In this document: positions 1 to 9,124 of the stretch, piece by piece
Position numbering within the stretch: position 1 is the first letter of the stretch
Layout: the number at the start of each line of letters is the position of its first letter
NCBI GenBank assembly: GCA_947243855.1
Contig: CAMXIK010000015.1
Coordinates: forward strand, 1 to 64,000
DNA: 64,000 bases
From: an uncultured Lachnospiraceae bacterium
GTDB taxonomy: Bacteria > Bacillota > Clostridia > Lachnospirales > Lachnospiraceae
Direction of reading: 5' to 3'
The notes under the pieces: model-generated
What the model was told of the DNA's origin: nothing
Seen by the model: the letters and a program-made list of their open reading frames with translations, nothing else
The model's database searches: none
Position numbers and translations under genes: made by a program

Positions 1-1146
1 TTTACTTTCCTCCGCAATATGTAACCGTCTCTTAATCCGCTCGTACAATGGCCTAAACTGCATGCTGGAAGCGATACAAAATAGGTTAATCCAACCCCAG
101 AGCAAAAAGTTCCAAGTTTTTCCATGCCACAGCCCCGTAGCGGTCCACACAAAAAACAGGGCAATATAACTCGGTATCAGCCTCGCAAGCGCAGGGGATA
201 ACCGTTTGCCGCACCGGGCGGATATCTTCTGCACCGCCCGGCTCATAGACACTGGATAAAACAGATAGTCCCGAAACCACGCTCCCAGCGTAATATGCCA
301 TCTGCGCCAAAACTCGTCTATGGATCTGGCAAAAAAAGGCTGTTTAAAATTCTCCTGCAGGCGGATGCCCAGCATATGGCAGATTCCCGCCACAATATCC
401 ATATACCCCGAAAAATCCGCATAAAGCTGTATCGGAAGAATGATAAACAGCAAAAACACATAGACGCCGCCATAGCCGGAATCCTTTGGCAGAATCGTGT
501 CGATCACTACTTTCATGCGGTCCGCAATCACCAGCTTTTTAAAACAGCCCCACACAATACGGATCATTCCCTGTTCCAGACGGTCAAAATTGAATCTGCG
601 CCCTTCAAACAAAGTTTCTTTCAGGGAGTCGTATCTACTGAAAGGACCCTGAACGATGTGCGGAAAAAAGGACACGAAGGACGCGTACTTAAGCAGATTT
701 CTCTCCGCCCTGTATTTCCCCCGATACACGTCGATACAATAGCCGGCCGCTATAAACGTATAAACGGAAATACCAAGCGGCGAGAACGAAAAGAGCGAGG
801 TAAACTTAAACAGAAACCAAAAGGCAAAGTCAACAAAAAGACCAACAAGCATAATTCTCTTTTTGGTCTTTACACAGTCCGCTTTATACCTTTTCTTCTG
901 TTCCTTATCGTCACACGCTTTTCGGAGCGCGCTGAACCGGTCGTCTGTGCGGTTCAACAGGATTCCCATGGTATAGGTAAGAAACATCGTCGCCGCAAGA
1001 AAACATACGGCTGCCGCTCCATAGGAGAAATAAAACAGCAGATTAAAAACCGGTATCACGATCCACTGCCATTTGCAGGGTATCCAATAATACGCCGCCA
1101 TCAGAACAAGCACAAATACGAAAAAGGGAAATGATAATAAAGGCAT
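1..1146 (-). CDS. MBOAT-family O-acyltransferase, DltB-like (C-terminus outside window)
   Basis: This multi-pass membrane protein of the membrane-bound O-acyltransferase family would move an acyl or D-alanyl group from a carrier protein across the membrane onto a cell-surface polymer. Reading begins at the ATG at 1146 (MPLLSFPFFVFV) and stays open for 382 codons to the window edge, so the C-terminus is missing. It has many hydrophobic segments, the family stretch PHIVQGPFSRYDSL, and the signature TGLWHG near residue 342, whose His is the presumed catalytic residue. It lies 19 nt after a carrier-protein gene and is third in the operon, so DltB is the natural reading. The gene order (adenylation enzyme, carrier, MBOAT) differs from the usual dltA-B-C-D, and an AlgI-like acetyltransferase role is not excluded. 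Start and family are clear; the substrate is inferred. Confidence 0.85.
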   Translation of the reverse strand, partial: MPLLSFPFFVFVLVLMAAYYWIPCKWQWIVIPVFNLLFYFSYGAAAVCFLAATMFLTYTMGILLNRTDDRFSALRKACDDKEQKKRYKADCVKTKKRIMLVGLFVDFAFWFLFKFTSLFSFSPLGISVYTFIAAGYCIDVYRGKYRAERNLLKYASFVSFFPHIVQGPFSRYDSLKETLFEGRRFNFDRLEQGMIRIVWGCFKKLVIADRMKVVIDTILPKDSGYGGVYVFLLFIILPIQLYADFSGYMDIVAGICHMLGIRLQENFKQPFFARSIDEFWRRWHITLGAWFRDYLFYPVSMSRAVQKISARCGKRLSPALARLIPSYIALFFVWTATGLWHGKTWNFLLWGWINLFCIASSMQFRPLYERIKRRLHIAEESK

Positions 1147-1165
1147 CTCCTGCTCCTATCCCAGC

Positions 1166-1393
1166 CTATTCATCCTGCAATTTACAAATCAGGCGGTAAA
1201 TCGCCTCCATGGAATTAAAATGTTCGGGAAGAAGATACTGCACGTTGATCTCCACGTCATAGGCATTGTTTACGGCAGTCACAATCGCGATAATATCGAT
1301 AGAATCCAACACCCCGTTATCAATCAGCCTGTCCTCCGATGCAAAATCAACGTCCGGCCGTATCTCTTCCAGAATCTTTTGTAGCTGCTCCAT
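1166..1393 (-). CDS. dltC: Acyl/D-alanyl carrier protein, DltC-like
   Basis: A 75-residue acidic carrier protein. The stretch GVLDSIDII has the DSxx motif whose Ser is the attachment site for 4'-phosphopantetheine, about residue 31. The length matches DltC (about 78 aa). It lies 33 nt after the adenylation gene and 19 nt before the MBOAT gene, with a good GGGGAG ribosome site before the ATG. It would hold the activated amino acid as a thioester for the membrane acyltransferase. A general acyl carrier protein is the alternative, but the neighbours favour DltC. Confidence 0.85.
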   Translation of the reverse strand: MEQLQKILEEIRPDVDFASEDRLIDNGVLDSIDIIAIVTAVNNAYDVEINVQYLLPEHFNSMEAIYRLICKLQDE

Positions 1394-1426
1394 CTTTTTC
1401 TCCCCTCTTTCTTATAATTCATGTTT

Positions 1427-2947
1427 TTATAGGTACGTCTTTTTTAACAGTGTCCTATCTATTTTCCCATTTTTGTTCATCGGCATCTGTTCCAAAAACA
1501 GATATCGATTGGGCCACATAAACTTAGGCAGCATCTCGGAAAGCCCTTGCACAATGCGTTTGTCGCAAGACTCCGCGGCCTGATAACAAAGGACGATCTT
1601 TTCTTGAACCTCGTCATAGATACAGCACCCAATGTCAATAAATGAAAGCGCATTTACCGCCGTCTCAATCTCGCCCAGCTCGATGCGGTGTCCCATGTGC
1701 TTGATCTGAAAATCTTTGCGCCCAATAAACATAAGTTCCCCGCTCTCGGAATAATACCCCAAGTCCCCGGTTTTGTATATCGTCTCCGGATAAGCGTTTT
1801 GAAGAGGGTTTTGTACAAACGCCTCCGTCGTCTTTTCCGGATTATAATAGTAGCCCATCGCAAGGCAGGTGCCCCTGACGCAGATTTCACCCGTCTGTCC
1901 GGACTCCGTAATTTGTCCGCCTGTCTCCTGATTCAAAAGAAACATCTCCGTATTCCGAAACGCCCTTCCGATCGGCAGGGTTTCCGTATCAGCAAATTCC
2001 CTGTCAATCATATAGTAGCTGCAATTACAGGTAATCTCCGTAGGGCCGTACAAATTGACAAACTGCGCTTCAGGCAGCGCTGCCTGCCAATACTTGAGAT
2101 CTTTTACCGGCATAACTTCTCCCGAAAACATAATAAGAGATAAATACTTCGGTATACAGTTTTCAAACACCTTAAAATTAGAGACAATCCGCAATGCCGA
2201 CACAGCCCATATAATCACATTCACCCTGCGTTCATTCAAATAGGGAATTAACTGGAGCGGCAGAACAAAATACTGTTTGGGGACAATCTGAACCGTTCCC
2301 GCATGGTAAAGACTGTTATAGATATCTTTCGCAGACACATCAAAATCAAAGGGCGCCTGATTGCCGAATACCGCTTCTTTTGGGAAAGAAAAGGTTTTAG
2401 AAAACTGTTCCGCCAAATCAATGATCGAACGGTGATTGACCACCACCCCCTTCGGGGTGCCCGTGGAACCGGAAGTGAAAATCACATAGAGCGGGTCCGT
2501 ATCAAGAGCGTTTGCACGGATCGCTGCCAACCGTTCTTCCGAATCGGCTTCCCCTTGCGTCAATTCCGAATAAGACGTCATATTCTCCGCTTGCAGCTTT
2601 GTCTGTTCTTTAGAATCGATCACAAGAACCGGATTAAGCGTATCCAGTATTAGAGAAATCCGCTTCGGCGGCATGGTATCGTCCAACGGCACATAAAAAT
2701 TCCCGCTGTAAAGAATGCCCATAAATAAAATCAGGCTCTCAACATTTCTGTCTATCAGAACCGCGATCGGCCGATTCCTCCATGTTTCCCCTCTTCTTTT
2801 TGCCTGATCCACAATCCGGCAGCCGATCGTCTTAGCCAATCTTTGTAACTTGGCGTAATTGATCTCTTGATCCGCATCGGCAAATGCAATGCGGTCCGGA
2901 TGCTTCTTAGCCGCCGCCTCCAGCCATTCCAATATGTTGATAACCAT
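1427..2947 (-). CDS. dltA: D-alanine--carrier protein ligase, DltA-like adenylation enzyme
   Basis: A 506-residue ANL-superfamily adenylation enzyme that activates an amino acid with ATP and loads it on the partner carrier protein in the cytoplasm. Core motifs are in order: P-loop FTSGSTGTPKG (about 157-167), NLYGPTEIT (298-306), YKTGDLGY (391-398), the hinge region GRKDFQIKHMGHRIELGEIE (409-428) and the catalytic Lys of NKNGKID (about 495). The length equals typical DltA. It is the first gene of the operon; a promoter with a 17-nt spacer lies about 50 nt upstream. D-alanine is the likely substrate from context; the sequence alone does not prove it. Teichoic-acid D-alanylation would alter surface charge and cationic-peptide tolerance. 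Confidence 0.85.
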   Translation of the reverse strand: MVINILEWLEAAAKKHPDRIAFADADQEINYAKLQRLAKTIGCRIVDQAKRRGETWRNRPIAVLIDRNVESLILFMGILYSGNFYVPLDDTMPPKRISLILDTLNPVLVIDSKEQTKLQAENMTSYSELTQGEADSEERLAAIRANALDTDPLYVIFTSGSTGTPKGVVVNHRSIIDLAEQFSKTFSFPKEAVFGNQAPFDFDVSAKDIYNSLYHAGTVQIVPKQYFVLPLQLIPYLNERRVNVIIWAVSALRIVSNFKVFENCIPKYLSLIMFSGEVMPVKDLKYWQAALPEAQFVNLYGPTEITCNCSYYMIDREFADTETLPIGRAFRNTEMFLLNQETGGQITESGQTGEICVRGTCLAMGYYYNPEKTTEAFVQNPLQNAYPETIYKTGDLGYYSESGELMFIGRKDFQIKHMGHRIELGEIETAVNALSFIDIGCCIYDEVQEKIVLCYQAAESCDKRIVQGLSEMLPKFMWPNRYLFLEQMPMNKNGKIDRTLLKKTYL

Positions 2948-2993
2948 TTTCTTCTCTTTTCCGTTTTTTCCTTATAATAAATTCTTCCCGTTC

Positions 2994-3022
2994 ATTATAA
3001 CCGTTCCCCGAAATGAATGCAA
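2994..3022 (-). promoter_or_regulatory. Promoter of the dlt-like operon
   Basis: On the minus strand, TTGCAT and a perfect TATAAT are separated by exactly 17 nt and lie about 47 nt upstream of the dltA start. This is a standard sigma-A type promoter. Confidence 0.7.
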
Positions 3023-3094
3023 CTCGAAGTTCGATGCACAAATTCACCATAGGCACATAAGATAAACCATAACTAACAATTGGAGGACACTAAC

Positions 3095-3325
3095 ATGAGT
3101 GATCTTACAGCAACACACTGCGGATGCAACACCCCCGCTCCTGCTAACAACGGATGTGGGTCTTGGATCTGGATTCTGATCCTGTTATCCTGCTGCGGTA
3201 ACGGCGACGGCTGCGGTTGTGGCGGCGGTCTTTTCGGCGGCAACGGCCTTTTTGGCGGCAGCGACAATAACTGCTGCTCTTGGATCTGGATTTTGATCCT
3301 GTTATCCTGCTGCTGCAACAACTAA
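3095..3325 (+). CDS. Small Cys/Gly-rich peptide with duplicated hydrophobic block
   Basis: A 76-residue protein resembling the small Firmicute proteins annotated as 'chorion class high-cysteine HCB protein 13'; its function is not known. The ATG at 3095 is chosen because GGAGG sits 8 nt before it; an in-frame TTG at 3080 would swallow that site. It contains 12 Cys and long Gly runs. The block SWIWILILLSCC occurs twice, at residues 23-34 and 62-73, separated by the Gly/Cys-rich linker GCGCGGGLFGGNGLFGG. Each block could be a short membrane-inserting or wall-associated hydrophobic segment. It is divergent from the dlt operon and followed by an inverted repeat. Membership of the family is a recognition call; membrane or coat localisation is a guess. 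Confidence 0.75.
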   Translation: MSDLTATHCGCNTPAPANNGCGSWIWILILLSCCGNGDGCGCGGGLFGGNGLFGGSDNNCCSWIWILILLSCCCNN

Positions 3326-3381
3326 ATGCAGACAGTTACACTTTCAGCACCATCACATCTTTGACGCACATCTGAATTTCG

Positions 3382-3416
3382 AATGAAGAATGCCCGCATT
3401 TTGGGCATTCTTCATT
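3382..3416 (+). terminator. Perfect 14-bp inverted repeat, probable terminator of the Cys-rich gene
   Basis: AATGAAGAATGCCC pairs perfectly with GGGCATTCTTCATT around a 7-nt loop. The run of T after the stem is interrupted, so termination is likely but not textbook. Confidence 0.6.
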
Positions 3417-3486
3417 AAAAGGCAATTTTTCTTTCGTGTGTCATATACTGTAGAGAAATCATACGGGCATCAGAAAGGCATAGCTT

Positions 3487-3993
3487 ATGGCGGATAAAAA
3501 AGAAGACGCAGCAAGCGTTATGGCATTCGATGCCTTGTATACCACCAACCAAATCCAGAAGCTTAAGGTTCTTCTCCCCTACATAGAGCCTTCTATGCAA
3601 AAGCATCTGGCGGTCTACATCAAATATATGGAATTACAATATACTCTGAACTATACGAAAAAACACCCCACTACGCTTAGCGGATGCGGGCTTTCCCAAC
3701 CGGAAAAGCCCGATCTGCGAAAGCTGTGCAAAGAACTTTCCCTCTATTCCTCCCCGGAGGAAATCCGACAGTTAGAACAGATTCAGAATCTGTTACAGAC
3801 CTTTGAAACCGTACAGGAAATGACCCAGACCATGAACGCCATGCAGGAAATCTTCCCCGATATGAACATGGATTCCGCCGGCAGTCCTCCCATGATGGAT
3901 ATGCTGATGAACATGCTTACCCCTGAACAGGCCGAAATGTACCGGACCTTTTCCCAATCGCCGTTTGGCGGCAATCATGAAAATAATACCTAA
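3487..3993 (+). CDS. Conserved hypothetical protein (168 aa), Met/Gln-rich C-terminus
   Basis: I do not recognise this family. It is a soluble, helical, 168-residue protein without signal peptide or membrane segment. A charged N-terminal half (residues 1-90) is followed by a helix rich in Gln, Met and Thr (QEMTQTMNAMQEIF) and a tail rich in Met, Pro and Gly. An AGAAAGG site precedes the ATG. The next gene starts 11 nt after the stop, so the two are almost certainly cotranscribed and probably act together. Confidence 0.75.
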   Translation: MADKKEDAASVMAFDALYTTNQIQKLKVLLPYIEPSMQKHLAVYIKYMELQYTLNYTKKHPTTLSGCGLSQPEKPDLRKLCKELSLYSSPEEIRQLEQIQNLLQTFETVQEMTQTMNAMQEIFPDMNMDSAGSPPMMDMLMNMLTPEQAEMYRTFSQSPFGGNHENNT

Positions 3994-4004
3994 AGGAGTT
4001 ACTC

Positions 4005-4277
4005 ATGTCAAAAGATTGGATGAACGACCCAGCTCTTGCTGGAATTGACAGTGCAAAACTTGAGTTCTTACAGGCCCTCGTCTTTGAAAGCCGCGGCCTG
4101 CAGCGGGAACAGATGCTTCCCTTCTTGATGGCCGTAGCCAAAAAAGGGCAGGCGGATCACATTACCTTCTCTGATTCGGAGATCGACGCCATTGTCGCTG
4201 TGATTAAAAAAGAATCTACGCCGGAGGATGCCGCCGTCATTGACAAAATGATGCGGATGCGCAAAAGCAAAGGGTGA
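4005..4277 (+). CDS. Conserved hypothetical protein (90 aa), partner of the preceding gene
   Basis: A small soluble protein of unknown function, predicted mostly helical, starting MSKDWMNDPALAG. The stretch KLEFLQALVFESRGLQREQMLPFLMAVAK could be a helical interaction surface. The ribosome site is strong (AAAGGAG, 6 nt before the ATG) and the gap to the preceding gene is only 11 nt. A GC-rich hairpin with five T follows the stop. No catalytic motif is visible. Confidence 0.75.
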   Translation: MSKDWMNDPALAGIDSAKLEFLQALVFESRGLQREQMLPFLMAVAKKGQADHITFSDSEIDAIVAVIKKESTPEDAAVIDKMMRMRKSKG

Positions 4278-4302
4278 TGCGCCGCACGCACCGCCCTCTT
4301 TT
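4270..4302 (+). terminator. Probable terminator after the 3487/4005 gene pair
   Basis: AGGGTG-TGCG pairs with CGCA-CC-CCCT around a short loop, with two small internal interruptions, and is followed by CTTTTTC. It lies between convergent genes. Confidence 0.55.
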
Positions 4303-5019
4303 TCACTGCCAGCTCAGAATCTCCTCCTGAATCTGCCTGTAAATGCCGTCCAGAACAGCCTCGTCCTCATAATCATTTTCCTGCCAGAAGTCCCAGCCCC
4401 ATTCCATGCCGCCCTCAAAAACAGAGTTCATTTCACCAAGGCCGCTTATTTTCTGTTCATATTCTTCTTTTGTGAGTGGTATCTTTTCCGCATTGGTTTC
4501 CATGTCTTGAAACGGATCAGCCGCCTCCGTTGCATAAAAATACGTGCAGCTTAAAACCGTCCCCCCGTCCCAATCCCATTCGTCGGGTTCGCTCCACAGA
4601 TCCTCCTCAAGACGATACCCATCCTGCGTCCACTCATAAATCCTATGGTTGTAAATTCCGTCTGTCCCCATGGTATGGGGCCATGTATATAACACCAGAT
4701 GGCCGTCCGCCGTAACACACAGATCGCTTGACCAAGCCCATGGTTCCAGCCCCTCCACTGTACGCAGCTCGCCGTCCAGCCAGTAATAAACCGCATATCC
4801 CCAGCCGCTTGCCCCCGCCAGATACACTTCCGGCACGCCGTCCCCGTTGTAATCTTCCACCTTACACTTGTTGAGACTCATATAATTCGTAATATCTTCC
4901 CACGGCAGCATAAGGGCCGTCTGCAGCAGTTCTTCCTGCACCGGACTCCCGTTACATGCCGCCGTCATGATGCAGGCGGAAAGATTCACCGCTGTAAACA
5001 GCGCAGATGCAATACTCAT
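4303..5019 (-). CDS. Predicted secreted protein with FG-GAP/VCBS-like motif
   Basis: A 238-residue protein with a short hydrophobic N-terminus (MSIASALFTAVNLSACIMTAACNG) that fits a signal peptide or lipoprotein leader. The motif EDYNGDGVPEVYLAG (about residues 56-70) is a calcium-loop type DxNGDGxxE sequence found in FG-GAP/VCBS repeats of extracellular proteins. The rest is acidic and Trp-rich (WAWSSD, EWDWDGG, WGWDFW). GGAGG stands just before the ATG. It lies 67 nt after leuS and may be read through from it. Function unknown; extracellular location is inferred. Confidence 0.7.
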   Translation of the reverse strand: MSIASALFTAVNLSACIMTAACNGSPVQEELLQTALMLPWEDITNYMSLNKCKVEDYNGDGVPEVYLAGASGWGYAVYYWLDGELRTVEGLEPWAWSSDLCVTADGHLVLYTWPHTMGTDGIYNHRIYEWTQDGYRLEEDLWSEPDEWDWDGGTVLSCTYFYATEAADPFQDMETNAEKIPLTKEEYEQKISGLGEMNSVFEGGMEWGWDFWQENDYEDEAVLDGIYRQIQEEILSWQ

Positions 5020-5086
5020 GCTTCCTCCATTCCAAGATTTTTCGCTAAAACGGCGGCAAATTCAATCTGCCGCCGCTTACCATTTC

Positions 5087-7615
5087 TTATTTCTGCACGA
5101 TATTCACAAGTCTTCCCGGTACATAAATTTCTTTCACGACCGTGCCTGTCAATTTATCCGCAATCGCCTCTTTCGCCTTGGCAATGACCTCGTCCTTGGG
5201 GTCGTCCTTGCCGATATTCAGAGTCGCCCTGTTCTTGCCGTTGATCTGCACCACGATTTCCACCGTGGACTCTACCGTTTTTGCTTCCTCATACTCCGGC
5301 CATGCGGTCTGATAGACTCTGCCTTCAAAGCCCACCGCCTGCCAGAGTTCCTCGGTAATATGGGGCGCAACAGGATTGAGCATAGCAATCAGCGTTTTAA
5401 ATTCTCCCTTTGTCACCGAATTTTTCTTGTAAAACTCATTGACAAGGGTCATCATCGCCGCGATCGCCGTGTTATATTTCAGGTTTTCAAAATCACTGCT
5501 CACCTTCTTGATGGTCTGATGCATCTTGATTTCCATATCCGCGGAGTAGCCGTCCCCGTCGGTGAGGATATCCTGTAACTTCCACACCCTCTCCAAAAAC
5601 CGGCGGCAGCCCTTTACGCCGTCCTCGCTCCATCCTGCGCTCAACTCAAAGGCGCCGATAAACATTTCGTAAGTCCGCAGGGTGTCCGCCCCGTACTCCG
5701 TCACGATATCGTCAGGGTTCACCACATTGCCAAGGGACTTTGACATCTTCACAACAGGGTGATCGGCCATTTCGCCGTACTTTTCTTTCAGGGCTTCCTT
5801 CGCCGCCTTCTCGCTTCCGTGCTCTTTTAACAATGCCTCCTGCTCCGCCGCAGGGAGATTCGAAAAGCAATGGGGATTCAAGCCCAGAATCATGCCGTGG
5901 GACGTCCGCTTCGCGTAAGGCTCCGGACAGGGCACCGCCTTCTCGTCATAGAGGAACTTATGCCAGAAACGGGAATAAAGCAGATGCAGCGTGGTATGTT
6001 CCATACCGCCGTTATACCAATCCACTGGCATCCAGTAATCCAGCGCCTCTTTGCTCGCCAGCGCCTTGTCGTTTTTCGGGTCGGTATAGCGCAGGAAATA
6101 CCAAGACGACCCCGCCCACTGAGGCATGGTGTCCGTTTCCCGCTTCGCCGGCCCGCCGCAGCAAGGGCAGGTCGTATTGACCCAATCAGTCATTGCCGCC
6201 AACGGCGATTCGCCGTTGTCCGTCGGCATATAACTTTCCACTTCCGGAAGTTCCAGAGGCAGTTCGCTCTCGTCAAGCGGCACAAAACCGCACTTCTCAC
6301 AGTGCACAATGGGAATCGGCTCGCCCCAGTAACGCTGTCTGGAAAATACCCAGTCGCGCAGTTTAAAATTGGTCTTTGCACAGCCCACACCCTTCTCTTC
6401 CAGAAAGGCAATCATCTTTTCCTTGGCATCCGCTACAGAAAGTCCGTTCAGGAAATCAGAGTTCACAAGCGTGCCCTCCGCCACATCCGTGTAGACCTCC
6501 TCCTGCACGTCCTTACCGCCCGCTACCACCTCAATGATGGGCAGACCGAACTTCTTGGCGAAATCCCAATCCCTCTCGTCATGGGCGGGCACCGCCATAA
6601 TTGCGCCCGTGCCGTAACTCATCAGCACATAATCGGAAATATAAATGGGAATCTCCTTGCCGTTCACCGGGTTGACCGCCGACATACCGTCGATGCGTAC
6701 ACCCGTCTTCTCCTTCGCAAGCTCCGCCCGCTCGAAGTCGGACTTTCTAGCCGCCTGCTCGCGGTACGCGCAGATCTCCTCCCAATTCTTTAACTCATCC
6801 TTATATTTTTCAATGATCGGATGCTCCGGGGATACCACCATGTAGGTCGCCCCAAACAGGGTATCGCAGCGGGTCGTGTAGACGCGCAGCTTATCTTCTT
6901 TGTCTTTGATGGAAAAATCCACCTCCGCGCCCATAGACTTACCGATCCAGTTCTTCTGGGACACCTTGACGCGCTCCACATAGTCCACCGTGTCAAGCCC
7001 CTCGATCAGCTTGTCCGCGTACTCCGTAATCTTCAACATCCACTGGCTTTTCACCTTGCGCACTACCTCGGAGCCGCAGCGTTCGCAGACGCCGTTTACC
7101 ACCTCCTCGTTGGCAAGGCCAACCTTACAGGAAGTACACCAGTTAATCGGCATTTCGGACTTATAAGCAAGCCCTGCCTTAAACAATTTCAGGAAAATCC
7201 ACTGTGTCCATTTATAATAATTGGGGTCTGTCGTATTGACCTCTCTCTCCCAGTCAAAAGAATACCCCAGCGAATGGAGCTGGCTCTTGAAGCGGGCCAC
7301 ATTGTTCTGGGTCACGATCTTCGGATGAATGTGGTTTTTGATCGCATAGTTCTCCGTAGGCAGGCCGAAAGCGTCCCAGCCCATGGGATAAAGCACATTG
7401 TACCCCTGCATTCTCCGTTTTCTCGCTACAATATCAAGCGCCGTGTAAGGGCGCGGATGCCCCACATGGAGTCCTTGTCCCGAAGGATAGGGAAATTCCA
7501 CAAGCGCATAGTATTTCGGTTTGGAATAATCCTCCGAAGTCTGAAACGCTTTCTCGTCGTCCCAGATCTTCTGCCATTTTGTTTCCACTTCCCTGTGATT
7601 GTAAACTTCTGCCAT
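5087..7615 (-). CDS. leuS: Leucyl-tRNA synthetase
   Basis: Class I aminoacyl-tRNA synthetase that charges tRNA-Leu. The class I signature appears as [11 protein letters not shown] (about residues 43-53), the CP1 editing domain is present with [15 protein letters not shown] near 331-345, and KMSKS is at about 619-623. Two Cys pairs (WCTSC with CERC) resemble a zinc site. A lysine-rich insert (about 580-610) precedes KMSKS. The ATG at 7615 gives 842 aa; an in-frame TTG four codons earlier overlaps the purine-rich ribosome site and is less likely. No T-box lies in the 69 nt upstream, unlike pheST in this window. Confidence 0.97.
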   Translation of the reverse strand: MAEVYNHREVETKWQKIWDDEKAFQTSEDYSKPKYYALVEFPYPSGQGLHVGHPRPYTALDIVARKRRMQGYNVLYPMGWDAFGLPTENYAIKNHIHPKIVTQNNVARFKSQLHSLGYSFDWEREVNTTDPNYYKWTQWIFLKLFKAGLAYKSEMPINWCTSCKVGLANEEVVNGVCERCGSEVVRKVKSQWMLKITEYADKLIEGLDTVDYVERVKVSQKNWIGKSMGAEVDFSIKDKEDKLRVYTTRCDTLFGATYMVVSPEHPIIEKYKDELKNWEEICAYREQAARKSDFERAELAKEKTGVRIDGMSAVNPVNGKEIPIYISDYVLMSYGTGAIMAVPAHDERDWDFAKKFGLPIIEVVAGGKDVQEEVYTDVAEGTLVNSDFLNGLSVADAKEKMIAFLEEKGVGCAKTNFKLRDWVFSRQRYWGEPIPIVHCEKCGFVPLDESELPLELPEVESYMPTDNGESPLAAMTDWVNTTCPCCGGPAKRETDTMPQWAGSSWYFLRYTDPKNDKALASKEALDYWMPVDWYNGGMEHTTLHLLYSRFWHKFLYDEKAVPCPEPYAKRTSHGMILGLNPHCFSNLPAAEQEALLKEHGSEKAAKEALKEKYGEMADHPVVKMSKSLGNVVNPDDIVTEYGADTLRTYEMFIGAFELSAGWSEDGVKGCRRFLERVWKLQDILTDGDGYSADMEIKMHQTIKKVSSDFENLKYNTAIAAMMTLVNEFYKKNSVTKGEFKTLIAMLNPVAPHITEELWQAVGFEGRVYQTAWPEYEEAKTVESTVEIVVQINGKNRATLNIGKDDPKDEVIAKAKEAIADKLTGTVVKEIYVPGRLVNIVQK

Positions 7616-7684
7616 TTTGTTGTCCAATCCTTTCCCGCCGCATACGGCTTTTCCCTACTCATTTTATTATACTGGCTGAATTTG

Positions 7685-8986
7685 TCAACTTGTTTTAACA
7701 ATTTTTTCAATCGCATAGAGCGGCAAATTGATAAGCCAATCTTCTTTTTTGAAATCTGCCATTGAAGTACGAACCGATACATCGGGCAAAAACTTCTCCC
7801 GATATGTTTTCAGGCTCTTGGCTCTGAGGTTTACTTCCGCCTTCACTTCAAGCGGAATGATCTGTTCCCCTGTATCAACAACAAAATCAACCTCGCAGGA
7901 ACCTCTGTCGTTGGTATAGTAATAAACGCCCAAATCTTCAATGGTTTTCAGCTGCTGGCAAACATACTGTTCCGTCAAGGCTCCCTTGAATTCAACAAAA
8001 AGGTCATTGCCATCAAGCAATGTACGCTGACGCAGTCCCGTCATACAGCCAAGCAATCCGACATCTACTACAAACAGCTTAAATGCCTTCAAATCCTCAT
8101 AGGCTTTCAACGGAATCCCCGCCGCATTGACCCGGCTGACCTTATGGACTAGTCCACAATCGGAAAGCCACATAATTGCTGTTTCATACTCCTTTGCGCG
8201 AGCGCCCTCTCGGACGAGACCGTAAATGAATTTCTTATTCTCCTTCGCAAGCTGTGAAGGGATACTATTCCATACCATACGAATTTTGGGAACAATCTCA
8301 TTGGGGGCGTGTTTGGAAAAGTCCTGCTCATAAGCAGCCAAGATTCTTTTTTGAATATCACGAACTTCGTTAAAGTCCTTGTTCTCAACAAAGCTCTGCA
8401 CCGCTTCCGGCATACCGCCGACAAAGTAATACTGTTTCAAAGCGTCAATGTATGTCTGCTTAAAGCTAGTAATCATCCCAAATTCCAGTATATCAAGAAG
8501 CTTGGCAAAACGCTCCTTACCAGCCGCCATCAAAAATTCTCTAAAAGAAAGCGGATAGAGCTTTAAGAAATCAACCTTTCCCACTGGAAAAGACGTCCCT
8601 TCATGCAAAGCAATTCCAAGCATCGAACCGGCGCAGACAATGTGATATTGCGGCGCATTTTCATAAAAATATTTGAGTGACGCCAATGCTCTCGGAACTT
8701 CCTGTACTTCATCAAAAATCAACAGCGTGTTGTCTGGGTCAATTTTGCGGCCTGCATACAGCTCCAAACCCATAATCAGACGATCAGTGTCCAAATCGGA
8801 TGCAAACAGCTCCGCCATGCTGGAATTAGCGTCGAAGTTAATATAAACGGTATGTGCATACGCCTGTCTGCCAAATTCTTTCATTAACCAAGTCTTACCG
8901 ACTTGTCGCGCTCCTTCAATGATTAGCGGCTTACGGCGCTTGCTCTCTTTCCATTTTAGCAGTTTTTCAATCGCAATTCGGTACAT
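7685..8986 (-). CDS. AAA-family ATPase with DUF4143 domain
   Basis: A 433-residue member of the widespread 'AAA_14 plus DUF4143' group of unknown role. The Walker A motif is GARQVGKTW (about residues 25-33) and Walker B is LLIFDEVQEVP (about 88-98). The C-terminal half carries a nuclease-like core pattern (CEVDFVVD ... IIPLEVKAE) reminiscent of restriction-endonuclease-fold proteins. The ATG at 8986 has GGAGG 7 nt before it; the frame extends nine codons upstream without a ribosome site. These genes are often solitary accessory genes. It lies 69 nt upstream of the leuS start. Confidence 0.85.
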   Translation of the reverse strand: MYRIAIEKLLKWKESKRRKPLIIEGARQVGKTWLMKEFGRQAYAHTVYINFDANSSMAELFASDLDTDRLIMGLELYAGRKIDPDNTLLIFDEVQEVPRALASLKYFYENAPQYHIVCAGSMLGIALHEGTSFPVGKVDFLKLYPLSFREFLMAAGKERFAKLLDILEFGMITSFKQTYIDALKQYYFVGGMPEAVQSFVENKDFNEVRDIQKRILAAYEQDFSKHAPNEIVPKIRMVWNSIPSQLAKENKKFIYGLVREGARAKEYETAIMWLSDCGLVHKVSRVNAAGIPLKAYEDLKAFKLFVVDVGLLGCMTGLRQRTLLDGNDLFVEFKGALTEQYVCQQLKTIEDLGVYYYTNDRGSCEVDFVVDTGEQIIPLEVKAEVNLRAKSLKTYREKFLPDVSVRTSMADFKKEDWLINLPLYAIEKIVKTS

Positions 8987-9046
8987 AAACGCACCTCCGT
9001 TATTATAATACAATTATATTATGTCACACATTAGCAAAAGATACAA

Positions 9047-9067
9047 TGAATTTTAGATTAAAATTCA
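9047..9067. repeat. 9-bp AT-rich inverted repeat between erm and the AAA ATPase gene
   Basis: TGAATTTTA and TAAAATTCA flank a 3-nt loop. It could end erm transcription, but there is no clear T run. The adjacent minus-strand TTGTAT and CATAAT with a 17-nt spacer may be the ATPase promoter. Confidence 0.4.
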
Positions 9068-9124
9068 CATTTTTTACGTCGAACAAAGCAAATTTTGTAT
9101 CGTTTAAATCAACGAAGTCCTCCA

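Noticed and set aside
295..1134. Long plus-strand open frame of 279 codons
   Set aside because: It lies opposite the MBOAT gene, is very rich in Arg, Lys and His, and has no family motif; it is an antisense shadow.
7616..7684. T-box for leuS
   Set aside because: Only 69 nt separate leuS from the next gene and no T-box motif is present.
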